Shown here piece by piece: positions 1-8,796 of a DNA stretch of 37,550 nucleotides. Both the position numbers and the translations under genes were made by a program. The notes under the pieces are model-generated. The model ran no database searches and was not told the origin of the DNA. It saw nothing but the letters and a program-made list of their open reading frames with translations. The stretch comes from Pirellulaceae bacterium (GTDB lineage Bacteria; Planctomycetota; Planctomycetia; Pirellulales; Pirellulaceae): the NCBI GenBank assembly GCA_024102795.1, contig JAGFJK010000492.1, positions 1 to 37,550 of the forward strand, written 5' to 3'. Each line of letters begins with the position of its first letter. The first letter of the stretch is position 1.

Positions 1-2
1 CC

Positions 3-1283
3 TGGCTGCTGCTGCTGGGCGGCGCGCTGCTGCTGCGCCTGGCGGCCGCCGCCTGGTGGGAAGCGCGGCTGCCGGCCGGCGAGCGATTCGGTTTTGGGGA
101 CAGCCAGAGCTACTGGATGTTGGCCCAGACGATCGTGCGCGGCGAGCCGTACCAGTACGGCGGACCGGACTTGCGGGTGTTCCGCACGCCCGGATACCCG
201 CTGTTGCTGGCCGGGCTGCTCGTGCTGGTTGGCGACGATCCCCCGGCATTCTGGGCTCGCGCGATGGGCGCCTTGCTGGGCGTGGCCGCCGTGGCGGGAA
301 CCGGCTGCCTGGCCTGGCAGTTGTTCGACTCGCGGGCGGCCTGGATCGCCGCCGGTTTGACCGCCATCTATCCGGGAGCGATCGCGATGAGCGTGCTGCT
401 GCTGAGCGAGGCGCCGTTCGCCCCCTGCCTGATGGCCCAGTTGAACTGCTGGACCTGGGCCGCGCGGACCGAACGGGCGCCGGCGCGAGTGCTGGCGGCT
501 TTGCTGGCCGGAGCGTCCGCCGGGGCGGCCACGCTCATGTGGCCCAGTTGGCTCCTGTTCTCGCCCCTGGCCCTGGTGCTGGCCATCGCCTTCGGCCGGC
601 AACGCGCGCGCCACGCCTGGCTCGGACTCTGGCTGCTGCTGGGCCTGTGCGCCGTGATGGCTCCCTGGTGGGTGCGGAACTACCGCGTGGTCGGCACGTT
701 CGTGCCCACGACGCTGCAGATGGGGGCCAGCTTGTACGACGGTTTGAGTCCCACGGCCGATGGCAGCAGCGACATGCGCTTCGTGGACGACTTCTACCGT
801 CGGCAGAAAGCCGAGGAAGCCAGGCTGGGCGGTCCCCTGCCGGGCACGTTCGAACAGCGGTTGGACCGGCGGTTGCGGGACGAGGCGCTGCGCTGGGCGC
901 AAACCCATCCGGAGCGCGTGGCCAAGTTGGCCGGAGTGAAGTTCCTGCGGATGTGGAATGTCTGGCCCAATGCGACGGACTTGCGAAGCCCCTGGCTGCG
1001 GCTGGCGATCATGGCGGGTTACGTGCCGCTGCTGGCCGCGGCGCTGATCGGGTTCCGCAGGTTCGCTCACCGCGGCTGGCCCTACGTGCTGTGCGTGCTG
1101 CCAGCGGCCTACCTGACCCTGCTGCACGTGGTGTTCGTCAGTTCGATTCGCTATCGGCAGCCGGCCATGCTGCCGCTGGCGGTCCTGGCCGCCGGCTGGC
1201 TGGCCGGCTGGTGGAAAGCGCGCCGCGGGACGGGTCTGGCCAGCGGAGAATTTTCGGTCAGCGATTCAGGCCCTGGCGGGTAA
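3..1283 (+). CDS. Glycosyltransferase family 39-like membrane protein, 5' end outside window
   Basis: The reading frame is open from the first bases, so the gene starts before the window; the first internal ATG (117) is not the true start because conserved sequence (FGDSQSYW just before it) lies upstream. The protein is an integral membrane protein with many Leu/Ala-rich helices. An early acidic GDSQSYW motif followed by a PGYPLLLA stretch is typical of GT39/ArnT-like polyprenyl-phosphate-sugar transferases, which transfer a sugar from a lipid carrier on the outer face of the cytoplasmic membrane. The acceptor cannot be told. It lies 61 bases before the AsmA-like gene on the same strand, which suggests shared envelope biogenesis. 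Family assignment is from motif and topology only; the exact subfamily is uncertain. Confidence 0.75.
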   Translation, partial: WLLLLGGALLLRLAAAAWWEARLPAGERFGFGDSQSYWMLAQTIVRGEPYQYGGPDLRVFRTPGYPLLLAGLLVLVGDDPPAFWARAMGALLGVAAVAGTGCLAWQLFDSRAAWIAAGLTAIYPGAIAMSVLLLSEAPFAPCLMAQLNCWTWAARTERAPARVLAALLAGASAGAATLMWPSWLLFSPLALVLAIAFGRQRARHAWLGLWLLLGLCAVMAPWWVRNYRVVGTFVPTTLQMGASLYDGLSPTADGSSDMRFVDDFYRRQKAEEARLGGPLPGTFEQRLDRRLRDEALRWAQTHPERVAKLAGVKFLRMWNVWPNATDLRSPWLRLAIMAGYVPLLAAALIGFRRFAHRGWPYVLCVLPAAYLTLLHVVFVSSIRYRQPAMLPLAVLAAGWLAGWWKARRGTGLASGEFSVSDSGPGG

Positions 1284-1344
1284 CGTTTCTGGAAGGAGTT
1301 GAACGATCGCCGGTGCCGCCTGGCGGGGACCGGTTTCCGAGCGC

Positions 1345-4300
1345 ATGGATAGCCGCGGAAGTTCTGACCGGCCGGCGCCCAGGCGGCGGCCGCTGGGAAG
1401 CATCCTTCGCTGGTGTGCGACGCTGGGCATTCTGCTGGCGGCACTGGCCGCGCTGGCGGCTGCGCTGGGGATTCAGCATCTGGACGAGATGATCCGCGGC
1501 CACGTGCAGCGGCACCTGTCGGCGCAGTTCGAGGGGCTGACGGTAACCGTTCGGTCCGCCCGGCGGGTCGTGGGCGAGGGGATCGAAGTCCGCGGGATCT
1601 CGATCAGCGATCCGGCGGCCGCCGAGGGCCGGCAGCAACTGGTATACATCGACGAACTGCTGGCCCCGTGCCGGACCGAGCTGGAAGACTTGTTGCGGGG
1701 CATGCCGGTGTTGGAGCGGCTGGAAATCCGCCGCATGAGGGTCCACGCCGTGCGGCGGGAGGACGGGGGTTGGAACCTGGCCCGCCTGTTGCCGCTGCCT
1801 CAACTGGGCGCATGCGCGCCGCCAGCGGTGATCGAGGACGCGGTGGTCGAGATCGAGGACTTGGGCAATCCGCGGGCCGGCAAGTTCACGCTACGGGAAA
1901 TCAATGTCCAGGTGCTGCCTCCCGCGGCAGCGCGGGCGAGCCGCTCGGCCGGTTCCGCCAGCAATCCCGCTCGTCCGGCCACCGCCGCGCCGCCCGCTGC
2001 GTTAGAGGCCAGTCGGGAGTCCGGCCAGGAGTCCGGCCAGGAGTCCGGCCAGGAAGGCCAGGGGTTGCTGCTCAGCGGCACGCTGGTGGGCGATCATTTC
2101 CGGCAGGTCAGTTTCAGCGGCACGCTCGACCCGCAAAGCGGTACCTGGTCGCTTCGCGGCCAGGTGACCGAACTGCAGATGTCGTCGCGGTTGCTGGCCA
2201 CGCTGCCGGGAGAACTTTCCGCCCAGCTCGCGCCGCTGGCCACGCTGCGGGCGCGGGCCGACCTGGATTTCGCCCTGGACAGCCCGTCCACGACCGACGC
2301 GGCGCCGCGGTTCGTCATCTCGGGCCGGCTGGTCGAAGGCCGTTTCGACGACGAACGGCTCCCCTACCCGCTGACCGATCTGCGGGCCGACCTGTACTGC
2401 GATTCGCAGGGCCTGCGGATCGACAACCTGCAAGCCCGCAGCGGGCGAACCACGTTGCAACTGTCATTTCAGAGCCAGGGATATGCCCAGGCCAGCCCGT
2501 TCGTGGTCCGCGCCCAGGCTCGCCAACTGGCCCTGGACGATCGGCTGTTCGAGGTGCTGCCGGCCGAGTTGCAACAAGTCTGGAACGATTATTCGCTGGG
2601 AGGCACCGTCAATGTCAATCTGAGCGTGGCATTCGACGGCCAGCGGTATCGGCCGGAGATGGTGCTGGAATGTCTGAACCTGAGTTTTTCCATGTGCGAC
2701 TTCGGGTATCCGATGCACAGTGGGCGGGGCACGGTCCGCTGGCGGGACCAGGTCCTCTCGACCGACGATTTCCAGGCCCGCGCGGGCGCCCACTGGGTCC
2801 ATATCCGCGGTCAGGTCGATTCCCCCGGACCGCGGTGGACCGGCTGGCTGCAAGCCTACTCCGAGGGGCCGGTGCCGATCGACGAGACGCTGTTCGCCGC
2901 GTTGGACGCGCAGTCGGCCCGTGTGCTGCGCGCACTGCGCCCCGCCGGGACTCTGAGGCTGGTCCACGCCCGCTACGAACGGGAGGAACCCGACCGCCCG
3001 CTGCAGCACGAGCTGGAATTGGAACTGAACAACGGCACGATCGAATTCGAGAGCTTCCCGTACCCGATCCACAATATCCAGGGCAAGCTGTTGTCGCGGG
3101 ACGGCCGCTGGACGTTTCGCGACCTGGTCGGGCGGAACGACTCGGCCTACATCGTGTGCGACGGCCAATGGTTGCCTCATGCCCGCGGCGGAGGCAAGCT
3201 GGAACTGGAGTTTGATTGCCGGGCCGTGCCGCTGGAAGACGAGCTGCGGCTGGCTCTGGATCCGGCCGGGCAGCGATTCTGGGCGGCCCTGCGGCCTCGC
3301 GGCACGATCGATCAATTGGGCATCATGCTGGTCTACGACAGCCGGCGCGAGACCGTCAACGTGGACGTGCGAGCCCAGCAATGGGCTCCCAGCACTCAGC
3401 AGGCGGGCGGCAGCCAGCAGGCGGGCGGCAACCTGAGTATTCACCCCGTGTCGTTCCCCTACCGCTTGGACAACTTCAGCGGCGCCGTCCGCTATCACGA
3501 CGGGCACGTCGAGATTCAAAGCGTGCGGGCTCGGCACGGGAGGACCCAGGTCCACCTGGATGGACGATTTCACCGGCCGCCCGATGAACCCTGGGAGCTG
3601 CGGCTGAACCGGCTGACCGCCGACGCCGTGCAGGCCGATCACGACCTGGTCGCCGCGCTGCCCGCCGGACTGGGGCAGGCCCTGAGCCGCCTGCGGCTGA
3701 GCGGCATCGTCAATCTGCGGGGTATTTCGACCGACGACCGGACGGTTCCGCCGCCCGCCTTGATCGTCCGGGGAGGCGGCCCAAAGAACGCGCCTGTGTC
3801 GGCCCAGTGGAACCTGACAATCGACGTCGAAAACGGCGGTCTGGACGCGGGACCGGGTTTGGAGCATATCCGCGGCGGTTTGCAGTTGACCGGCGGACTG
3901 GACGAGCGGGGCCTGCAGACCCAGGGCGAGCTGCTGGTCGATTCGCTGCTGGTCCAAGGTGTCCATCTGACGAGGGTCCGCGGCCCGCTGTGGATCGACA
4001 GTTCGCGGATCGTCCTGGGCGCGCCGGCCCAGCCAGGATCCGCCAGCCGGCCGCCGAGACCGATAACGGCCGAGCTGTTTGGCGGACAACTGGCGATCGG
4101 CGGCGAGGCGTCCCTGGAGGAACACGGACCGTTTCAGGTGAATCTGTCGCTGTCCGAAGCCGACCTGGGGGAGATCGCCCGCGAACTGGCGCCCCGCCAA
4201 CGGAATATCAGCGGCCGCGTGCTGGCCAACCTGGGCCTGCGAGGCCACGCCCAGCGCCCTCACACCTACCTGGGCGGCGGGTTCGTCCGGCTCCGCAACG

Positions 4301-4824
4301 CCGACATCTACGAACTGCCCGTGATGGTCGCCCTGCTCAAACTGCTCAGCGTACGCCGGCCCGATACCACGGCCTTCACCAGCAGCGACATTGATTTTCG
4401 GATCCAGGGTCAGGACGTGTACTTTGATCCGATCGACTTTCGCGGAGATGCGATCAGTCTGCTGGGCAAGGGCTGGATGGACCTGGAGCAGAACATCCGC
4501 CTGACGTTCTACACGCAGGTGGGACGCCGCGAATTCCCCTTGCTGGGTTCGGTCCTGGCGGAAGCCAGCCGCAACATTCTGGAAATCCAGGTGGTGGGAA
4601 CGCTGGACGAACCGATCGTGCAACAGACGGCGTTTCCCGAACTGGATGGGACGCTGCAGCGCCTGTTTCCCGACGCTCGCCGACGCGGTTCCACCCTGCC
4701 AACGCTCCCCTCGTGGTTTACGCCGACCGCCGCGCCTGGAGCCGGCGCGAGCGCCACCCCGCCGTCCGCCGCGTCGGTAGCGCCCAACATCCCGCAGCCC
4801 AACCTCCGACAGCCAGGAAACTGA
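1345..4824 (+). CDS. Large AsmA-like envelope protein
   Basis: A protein of 1159 residues with a basic N-terminus, one membrane helix at about residues 20-45 and a long extracytoplasmic region with many short beta-strand-like repeats. The C-terminal third has the AsmA C-terminal pattern: strings such as GRVLANLGLRG, then FRIQGQDVYFDPIDFRGD and ending in a GTLDEPIV segment. AsmA/TamB/YhdP proteins are bridge-like proteins implicated in lipid transport and outer-membrane assembly; that role here is inferred. A low-complexity Pro/Ala/Ser linker near residues 190-240 carries a tandem SGQE repeat, and a second small repeat sits near residue 690. The ATG at 1345 is chosen because the membrane anchor follows at once. 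Long open frames on the other strand are composition artefacts. Confidence 0.8.
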   Translation: MDSRGSSDRPAPRRRPLGSILRWCATLGILLAALAALAAALGIQHLDEMIRGHVQRHLSAQFEGLTVTVRSARRVVGEGIEVRGISISDPAAAEGRQQLVYIDELLAPCRTELEDLLRGMPVLERLEIRRMRVHAVRREDGGWNLARLLPLPQLGACAPPAVIEDAVVEIEDLGNPRAGKFTLREINVQVLPPAAARASRSAGSASNPARPATAAPPAALEASRESGQESGQESGQEGQGLLLSGTLVGDHFRQVSFSGTLDPQSGTWSLRGQVTELQMSSRLLATLPGELSAQLAPLATLRARADLDFALDSPSTTDAAPRFVISGRLVEGRFDDERLPYPLTDLRADLYCDSQGLRIDNLQARSGRTTLQLSFQSQGYAQASPFVVRAQARQLALDDRLFEVLPAELQQVWNDYSLGGTVNVNLSVAFDGQRYRPEMVLECLNLSFSMCDFGYPMHSGRGTVRWRDQVLSTDDFQARAGAHWVHIRGQVDSPGPRWTGWLQAYSEGPVPIDETLFAALDAQSARVLRALRPAGTLRLVHARYEREEPDRPLQHELELELNNGTIEFESFPYPIHNIQGKLLSRDGRWTFRDLVGRNDSAYIVCDGQWLPHARGGGKLELEFDCRAVPLEDELRLALDPAGQRFWAALRPRGTIDQLGIMLVYDSRRETVNVDVRAQQWAPSTQQAGGSQQAGGNLSIHPVSFPYRLDNFSGAVRYHDGHVEIQSVRARHGRTQVHLDGRFHRPPDEPWELRLNRLTADAVQADHDLVAALPAGLGQALSRLRLSGIVNLRGISTDDRTVPPPALIVRGGGPKNAPVSAQWNLTIDVENGGLDAGPGLEHIRGGLQLTGGLDERGLQTQGELLVDSLLVQGVHLTRVRGPLWIDSSRIVLGAPAQPGSASRPPRPITAELFGGQLAIGGEASLEEHGPFQVNLSLSEADLGEIARELAPRQRNISGRVLANLGLRGHAQRPHTYLGGGFVRLRNADIYELPVMVALLKLLSVRRPDTTAFTSSDIDFRIQGQDVYFDPIDFRGDAISLLGKGWMDLEQNIRLTFYTQVGRREFPLLGSVLAEASRNILEIQVVGTLDEPIVQQTAFPELDGTLQRLFPDARRRGSTLPTLPSWFTPTAAPGAGASATPPSAASVAPNIPQPNLRQPGN
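2017..2052 (+). repeat. 12-base tandem repeat, three units, in AsmA-like gene
   Basis: Three exact copies of GAGTCCGGCCAG encode ESGQ three times, followed by a partial fourth copy. The unit keeps frame, so copy-number change would alter only the length of the disordered linker. Confidence 0.9.
3397..3432 (+). repeat. 18-base tandem repeat, two units, in AsmA-like gene
   Basis: Two copies of an 18-base unit differing at one base encode QQAGGS then QQAGGN. It is an in-frame duplication inside a loop between strand-rich segments. Confidence 0.85.
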
Positions 4825-4826
4825 CC

Positions 4827-5144
4827 ATGGGGCCTACCGAGATTCCCAGCGGGGCCGCCGGCGTTTCGCGCCCGTCCGCCATTGCCAACGATCTGCACCA
4901 CGCCGGACACCAGCGGCCCACGCCCATGCCGCGACTGGTGCCTGGCCCGACTGGTCAGCCTGGCCCGACTGGTCAGTCCGAGTCAGACCGGACGGACCTG
5001 TCGGACCTGTCGGACCGCAATGAGGACAACTCCGGCACGGACGGCGCCGTCCAGCCTGACGAGACGCTGGCCGAACCCACGGACGCGTTGCGCGCGGACC
5101 CCGAAGCGACGCGGCTTGGCAGCCACCTGGACCTGAGCGGTTGA
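4827..5144 (+). CDS. Small Pro/Asp-rich repeat-containing protein of unknown function
   Basis: An open frame of 105 codons starts two bases after the AsmA-like stop, with an AGGAAA ribosome-binding-like stretch inside the end of that gene. The product has no membrane segment or signal peptide; it is polar and probably disordered. Its middle holds GPTGQ twice and DLSD-type acidic repeats made by short DNA tandem repeats. I do not recognise a family. Tight coupling to the upstream gene supports translation, but low complexity and repeats leave real doubt. The stop codon overlaps the -35 element of the likely dapF promoter. Confidence 0.4.
   Translation: MGPTEIPSGAAGVSRPSAIANDLHHAGHQRPTPMPRLVPGPTGQPGPTGQSESDRTDLSDLSDRNEDNSGTDGAVQPDETLAEPTDALRADPEATRLGSHLDLSG
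4941..5011 (+). repeat. Two short tandem repeats in the small ORF
   Basis: An 18-base unit is exactly duplicated (4941-4958 and 4959-4976), and a 9-base unit GGACCTGTC is duplicated at 4994-5011. Both are multiples of three and keep the frame open. Confidence 0.85.
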
Positions 5145-5168
5145 GACCTGGCGGCCCGAGCGTACAAT
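5141..5168 (+). promoter_or_regulatory. Sigma70-like promoter for dapF
   Basis: TTGAGA (5141-5146) and TACAAT (5163-5168) are separated by 16 bases, each one mismatch from the sigma70 consensus. Transcription would start near 5175, leaving about 30 bases of leader before the dapF ATG. This is seen by eye and not tested. Confidence 0.6.
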
Positions 5169-5207
5169 AAGCGTCACTGCAAGTTCGCCACCGGGGATGG
5201 TTCGACC

Positions 5208-6041
5208 ATGCGATTCACCAAGATGCACGGCGCCGGCAACGACTATGTGTACGTCAACTGCTTCGAGCAGCAGGTGACTCGGCCGGCGGAATTGGCCCAA
5301 GCGATCTCGCACCGGCGGTTCGGCGTGGGGGCGGATGGGCTGATCTTGATCCTGCCGTCCGAACGGGCGGATGCCCGGATGCGGATGTTCAACGCGGATG
5401 GGTCCGAGTCGGAGATGTGTGGCAACGGGATCCGCTGCGTGGCCAAGTACGTCCACGATCACGGAATTTGCCGCCGCGACCGGCTGCGGATCGAAACCGG
5501 GGCCGGGGTGTTGCCGGTCGATCTGGAGCTGGAAGACGGCCTGGTCCGCCGCGTCCGAGTGGACATGGGGCCGCCGATCCTGGAACCCGATCGCATCCCC
5601 ACGAAGTTGCCGGGGACGCCGGTCGTCAACCGGTCGCTGGAGATCGACGGCCGCTCGCTGCAGGTGACCAGCGTCTCGATGGGCAATCCGCATTGCGTCG
5701 TGTTCGTTCCGGAAGCGACGGACGAGCTGGTGCTGGGACTGGGCCCCCGGATCGAGACGTCGCCCAGTTTCCCGGCCCGCGTGAATGTGGAATTTGTCGA
5801 AGTGCTGTCACCCAGCGAGGTACGGCAGAGGACGTGGGAGCGGGGGTCGGGAGAGACCTGGGCCTGTGGCACCGGAGCCAGCGCGGTGTGCGTGGCCGGC
5901 GTGCTGAGCGGGCGGACCGAGCGGCGGATCGTCAACCACCTGCTGGGTGGCGACCTGGAATTGCACTGGAACGAAGCCGACGATCACGTGTATATGACCG
6001 GCCCGGCGACGGAAGTTTTTCAGGGTGAATGGCCCCTGTAG
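5208..6041 (+). CDS. dapF: Diaminopimelate epimerase
   Basis: DapF interconverts LL- and meso-2,6-diaminopimelate in the cytoplasm, in lysine and peptidoglycan precursor synthesis. The length of 277 residues is normal. The N-terminus [10 protein letters not shown] is family-typical. Both catalytic cysteines are visible: Cys71 in MCGNGIRC and Cys220 in WACGTGAS. The GNPH segment near residue 160 is also conserved. The ATG at 5208 fits the family N-terminus and lies downstream of a good promoter. The next gene begins 38 bases after the stop. An intact dapF fits the finding that planctomycetes make peptidoglycan. Confidence 0.97.
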   Translation: MRFTKMHGAGNDYVYVNCFEQQVTRPAELAQAISHRRFGVGADGLILILPSERADARMRMFNADGSESEMCGNGIRCVAKYVHDHGICRRDRLRIETGAGVLPVDLELEDGLVRRVRVDMGPPILEPDRIPTKLPGTPVVNRSLEIDGRSLQVTSVSMGNPHCVVFVPEATDELVLGLGPRIETSPSFPARVNVEFVEVLSPSEVRQRTWERGSGETWACGTGASAVCVAGVLSGRTERRIVNHLLGGDLELHWNEADDHVYMTGPATEVFQGEWPL

Positions 6042-6079
6042 GCGGATGCCGGGCCGAGGCAGGCGCACGGAGGCGGCGA

Positions 6080-6877
6080 ATGGCGGGTTTCAGGAGCGTG
6101 CTGTGGGGCTGCGGAGGCCTGGCGGTCACGACCGTGACCCGCGGCCTGATGGGGACGCTGGACTTCCGGGCCGCCTTCTACGATCCGACCGTCGATCCGG
6201 CCCACGCCGAATTCCAGGGCCCGGTGATCTACTTGTGCTGGCACGAATACATCCCCTTCATGTTCTACCTGCGGGGCCATTCCCACACGGCCGCGCTGCT
6301 GAGCCGGCATCAGGACGCGGAGCTGCTCTACCAGGCTTGCCGGCTGATGGGGTTTCAGACCGTCCGCGGTTCGACCAATCGGGGTGGTGTGGCCGCGCTG
6401 CGGGAGTTGATTCGCAAGAGCCGCCGCCGGTTGAACCTGGCGATCACTCCCGACGGCCCGCGCGGCCCGCGCCGCCGGCTGGCCCAGGGACCGATCTTTT
6501 TGTCGTCCAGGCTGCAGATTCCGCTGGTCATCGCCGGCCTGGGTTATGACCGGCCCTGGCGGATGCCGACCTGGGACCGGTTTGCCGTCCCCCGACCCTT
6601 CTCGCGGGCTCGGCTGGTGATCAGTCCGCGGATTCAGATTCCCGCGGAGTTGGACCGCGACGGGTTGGAACATTACCGTCGCCGCATGGAACGGTTGCTC
6701 GCCGGCTTGACCGCGGATGCCGAAGGTTGGGCGGCGGCCGGTGGCGGTAAACTGGGGCAGGTGACGGTCCGGCGCCAGGCGGCCGCCCGGCGCCCGCGGA
6801 CCACGGCGCCTTCGCCGACCGGCAAAGGCCAACCATCGCCCGCATCCCAGCCGCCCGGCTGGTCGCGAGCCGCCTGA
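6080..6877 (+). CDS. DUF374-type lysophospholipid acyltransferase-like protein
   Basis: Members of the LPLAT/DUF374 family are predicted acyltransferases of membrane lipids or lipid A-like molecules; the substrate is unknown. The start at 6080 gives 265 residues and has a GGAGGCGG ribosome site just upstream. An ATG at 6029 would overlap dapF and add an unlikely Arg-rich leader. Visible motifs are CWHEY with the likely catalytic His55, an RGS near residue 96 and TPDGPRGP at 123-130. A weak hydrophobic segment lies at the N-terminus, and the C-terminal 40 residues are basic and look disordered. It sits close after dapF on the same strand and may be cotranscribed. Confidence 0.85.
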   Translation: MAGFRSVLWGCGGLAVTTVTRGLMGTLDFRAAFYDPTVDPAHAEFQGPVIYLCWHEYIPFMFYLRGHSHTAALLSRHQDAELLYQACRLMGFQTVRGSTNRGGVAALRELIRKSRRRLNLAITPDGPRGPRRRLAQGPIFLSSRLQIPLVIAGLGYDRPWRMPTWDRFAVPRPFSRARLVISPRIQIPAELDRDGLEHYRRRMERLLAGLTADAEGWAAAGGGKLGQVTVRRQAAARRPRTTAPSPTGKGQPSPASQPPGWSRAA

Positions 6878-6938
6878 TGCGTCAGCGTAGAAGTTGCGCC
6901 TTTCATCCACTCCGCGTCGCCTACACCCCAATAAGTAA

Positions 6939-7405
6939 CTTCTTGCCCCTTCCCCGCTTCGGGGTCGTGCAGCTTCTAAGTTGTTTCGCCGAGGGGATTT
7001 GGCGTTATGACCGAGGGAAACGTGGATAGTTTCCGCGTCAGCGAGCGCTCCGCCTCAATATCCCTTTGGCCCCCTCCCCGGCTTCCGGGGAGGGCTGGGG
7101 AGGGGCTCTTATGCATCCTGTTCTGACGCACCTGGCGCCCGATGGAATCACCCAACACCGGTCGCACTCATGAATTCAGATCCTTAATTGATGCTCGACT
7201 GGTCCGAAAGCCGCGTCCCGCGAGTGGCCATTTGCGAATTGAGCGAATTTCTTTGCTCTATAGTCCCGCGGGCCCCTCCCCAGCCCTCCCCGAAGCGGGG
7301 AGGGGGCCAGAAGTATTGTGAGGGGGCGGCTCGGCGAAGTCGAGCTGACCATTGGTTCATCATCTCAAGTTCCAATACCCAAAACAACTTAAAAGCTGCA
7401 CGACC
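6939..7405. repeat. Nested inverted-repeat element in intergenic region
   Basis: The 635-base gap between the acyltransferase and xseA has no convincing gene. It holds an outer inverted repeat, 6963-6986 against 7382-7405 (23 of 24 bases match as reverse complements). Inside it lies an inner G/C-rich inverted repeat, 7068-7106 against 7272-7308. The inner arms differ only by one base pair in a small hairpin: CCCCGG-CTT-CCGGGG in one, CCCCG-CTT-CGGGG in the other. A partial third copy of the inner unit (6939-6964) abuts the left outer arm. This looks like a palindromic mobile or structural repeat. Confidence 0.75.
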
Positions 7406-7406
7406 T

Positions 7407-7505
7407 CTAAGCGAGGAGGAGCCAGCGCGGGAGTTCTCCTCCCTGGCGCTTCGGGCTACACTCAGTTCCCTCGTGACGCTGCGTAAACCGGCAACAAACG
7501 CTTAG
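7407..7505 (+). other. Possible structured leader upstream of xseA
   Basis: CTAAGCG (7407-7413) and CGCTTAG (7499-7505) could pair to close a 99-base segment. Inside it an imperfect GC-rich hairpin can form between AGCGCGGGAG and CTCCCTGGCGCT. It ends about 17 bases before the chosen xseA start and may be an RNA leader or another intergenic repeat. No known riboswitch was recognised. Confidence 0.3.
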
Positions 7506-7521
7506 CGAAAAGGTGCAGCCC

Positions 7522-8796
7522 GTGGCGCGTGACGGATTTCCTGGTGCTGCCGGGCAGCGGCCGGTGCAGACGGTGTCGGAATTGACCGCCCGGATCAAGC
7601 AGACCCTGGAATCGTCGTTTCCCGACGTGCTGGTGGCGGGCGAGCTGACCGATGTGGTTCATGCCCATTCCGGCCACGTCTACTTGACGCTCAAGGACGC
7701 TCGGGCCCAGTTGCGGGCGGTCATCTGGCGAGGGGTCGCGGCCGGGCTGGATTTCGAGGTCCGCGACGGATTGGAGGTGGTCTGCCGGGGTGAGCTGGAT
7801 GTCTACCCGCCGCGCGGCAGCTACCAGTTGGTGATTCGTACGCTGGAACCGCTGGGAATCGGCGCGCTGCAACTGGCCCTCCGCCGGCTGCAGCAGCGGC
7901 TGGCGGCCGAAGGGTTGTTCGCCGCCGAACGCAAGCGGCCCCTGCCCCGCTTCCCGCGGCGCATCGGATTTGTGACCAGCCCCAGCGGCGCCGCCATTCG
8001 CGACTTTCTGGAAGCCCTGCGGTCGCGCTGGCAGGGTGTCGACGTGCTGGTCATCCCGGCTCGCGTCCAGGGCCCCGGCGCGGCCGAGGAGATTGCCCGC
8101 GGGATCGAAACGGCCAATCGTGTCCGGCCTCCACTGGACGTGCTCGTTGTCGGGCGGGGGGGCGGCAGCCTGGAAGACTTGTGGTGCTTTAACGAGGAAC
8201 TGGTTGTCCGAGCCATCCACCAGTCGCGGATCCCCGTGGTATCGGCCGTGGGGCACGAGATCGACGTGACGCTGTCCGACCTCGTGGCGGACGTTCGGGC
8301 GCTCACGCCGACCGACGCGGTGCGGCACGTGGTGCCTTCGGTGGACGAAGTCCGCCAGGGCTTGCTGGCCGTCCAACAGCGTCTGGGCGCCTTGCTGCGG
8401 CACCGGTCCGCCGCCGCTCGCGGCCGGCTCGACGCGCTTGCCCAGCGCCGCGTGCTCCGCCGGCCGCTCGATCGGATTCACGAAGCCCAGCGGCACCTGG
8501 ATGAACTGAACGACCGGGGCCGCCGAGCGATGGGGCGCCTGCTGCGGCAACTCCAGGACCGGCTCCGAGGCCATGCCGGCCACCTGGAATCGCTCAGCCC
8601 CCTGGCGGTCCTGGCTCGCGGGTACAGCCTGTCGTGGCGGTCCGCCGACGGACAGTTGCTCCGCGACGCGGCAGCGCTCACAATCGGGGAATCCGTCACG
8701 ACGCGTCTGGCCCGCGGCAGCCTGGTGAGCCGCGTCGAACGGATTGAGCCCGAACCGCAGTCGCCCGCCACGCCGAGTGAACAGGGAGCTTCCTGA
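7522..8796 (+). CDS. xseA: Exodeoxyribonuclease VII large subunit
   Basis: XseA is the catalytic subunit of exonuclease VII, which degrades single-stranded DNA to oligonucleotides and acts in mismatch repair. The N-terminal OB fold runs from VSELTARIKQ to about residue 100, with the GELTDV and GHVYLTLKD motifs. The catalytic domain shows GFVTSPSGAAIRDF, VGRGGGSLEDLW and SAVGHEIDVTLSD. A coiled-coil segment and a C-terminal LARGYS motif follow. The GTG at 7522 has AAAAGG nine bases upstream; a GTG at 7513 lies too close to that site. At 424 residues the length is normal. The stop overlaps the xseB ATG (TGATG), so the subunits are translationally coupled. Confidence 0.95.
   Translation: MARDGFPGAAGQRPVQTVSELTARIKQTLESSFPDVLVAGELTDVVHAHSGHVYLTLKDARAQLRAVIWRGVAAGLDFEVRDGLEVVCRGELDVYPPRGSYQLVIRTLEPLGIGALQLALRRLQQRLAAEGLFAAERKRPLPRFPRRIGFVTSPSGAAIRDFLEALRSRWQGVDVLVIPARVQGPGAAEEIARGIETANRVRPPLDVLVVGRGGGSLEDLWCFNEELVVRAIHQSRIPVVSAVGHEIDVTLSDLVADVRALTPTDAVRHVVPSVDEVRQGLLAVQQRLGALLRHRSAAARGRLDALAQRRVLRRPLDRIHEAQRHLDELNDRGRRAMGRLLRQLQDRLRGHAGHLESLSPLAVLARGYSLSWRSADGQLLRDAAALTIGESVTTRLARGSLVSRVERIEPEPQSPATPSEQGAS

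Noticed and set aside
1800..2460. Minus-strand frames near the SGQE repeat
   Set aside because: They mirror the plus-strand repeat and the AsmA-like coding sequence, with no independent evidence.
2464..4623. A 719-codon open frame on the minus strand
   Set aside because: It lies opposite the AsmA-like gene. Its composition is that of a reverse-strand shadow in high-GC DNA and no domain was recognised.
4941..5011. Short tandem repeats as a CRISPR-like array
   Set aside because: The units are 9 and 18 bases, directly abutting and without spacers.
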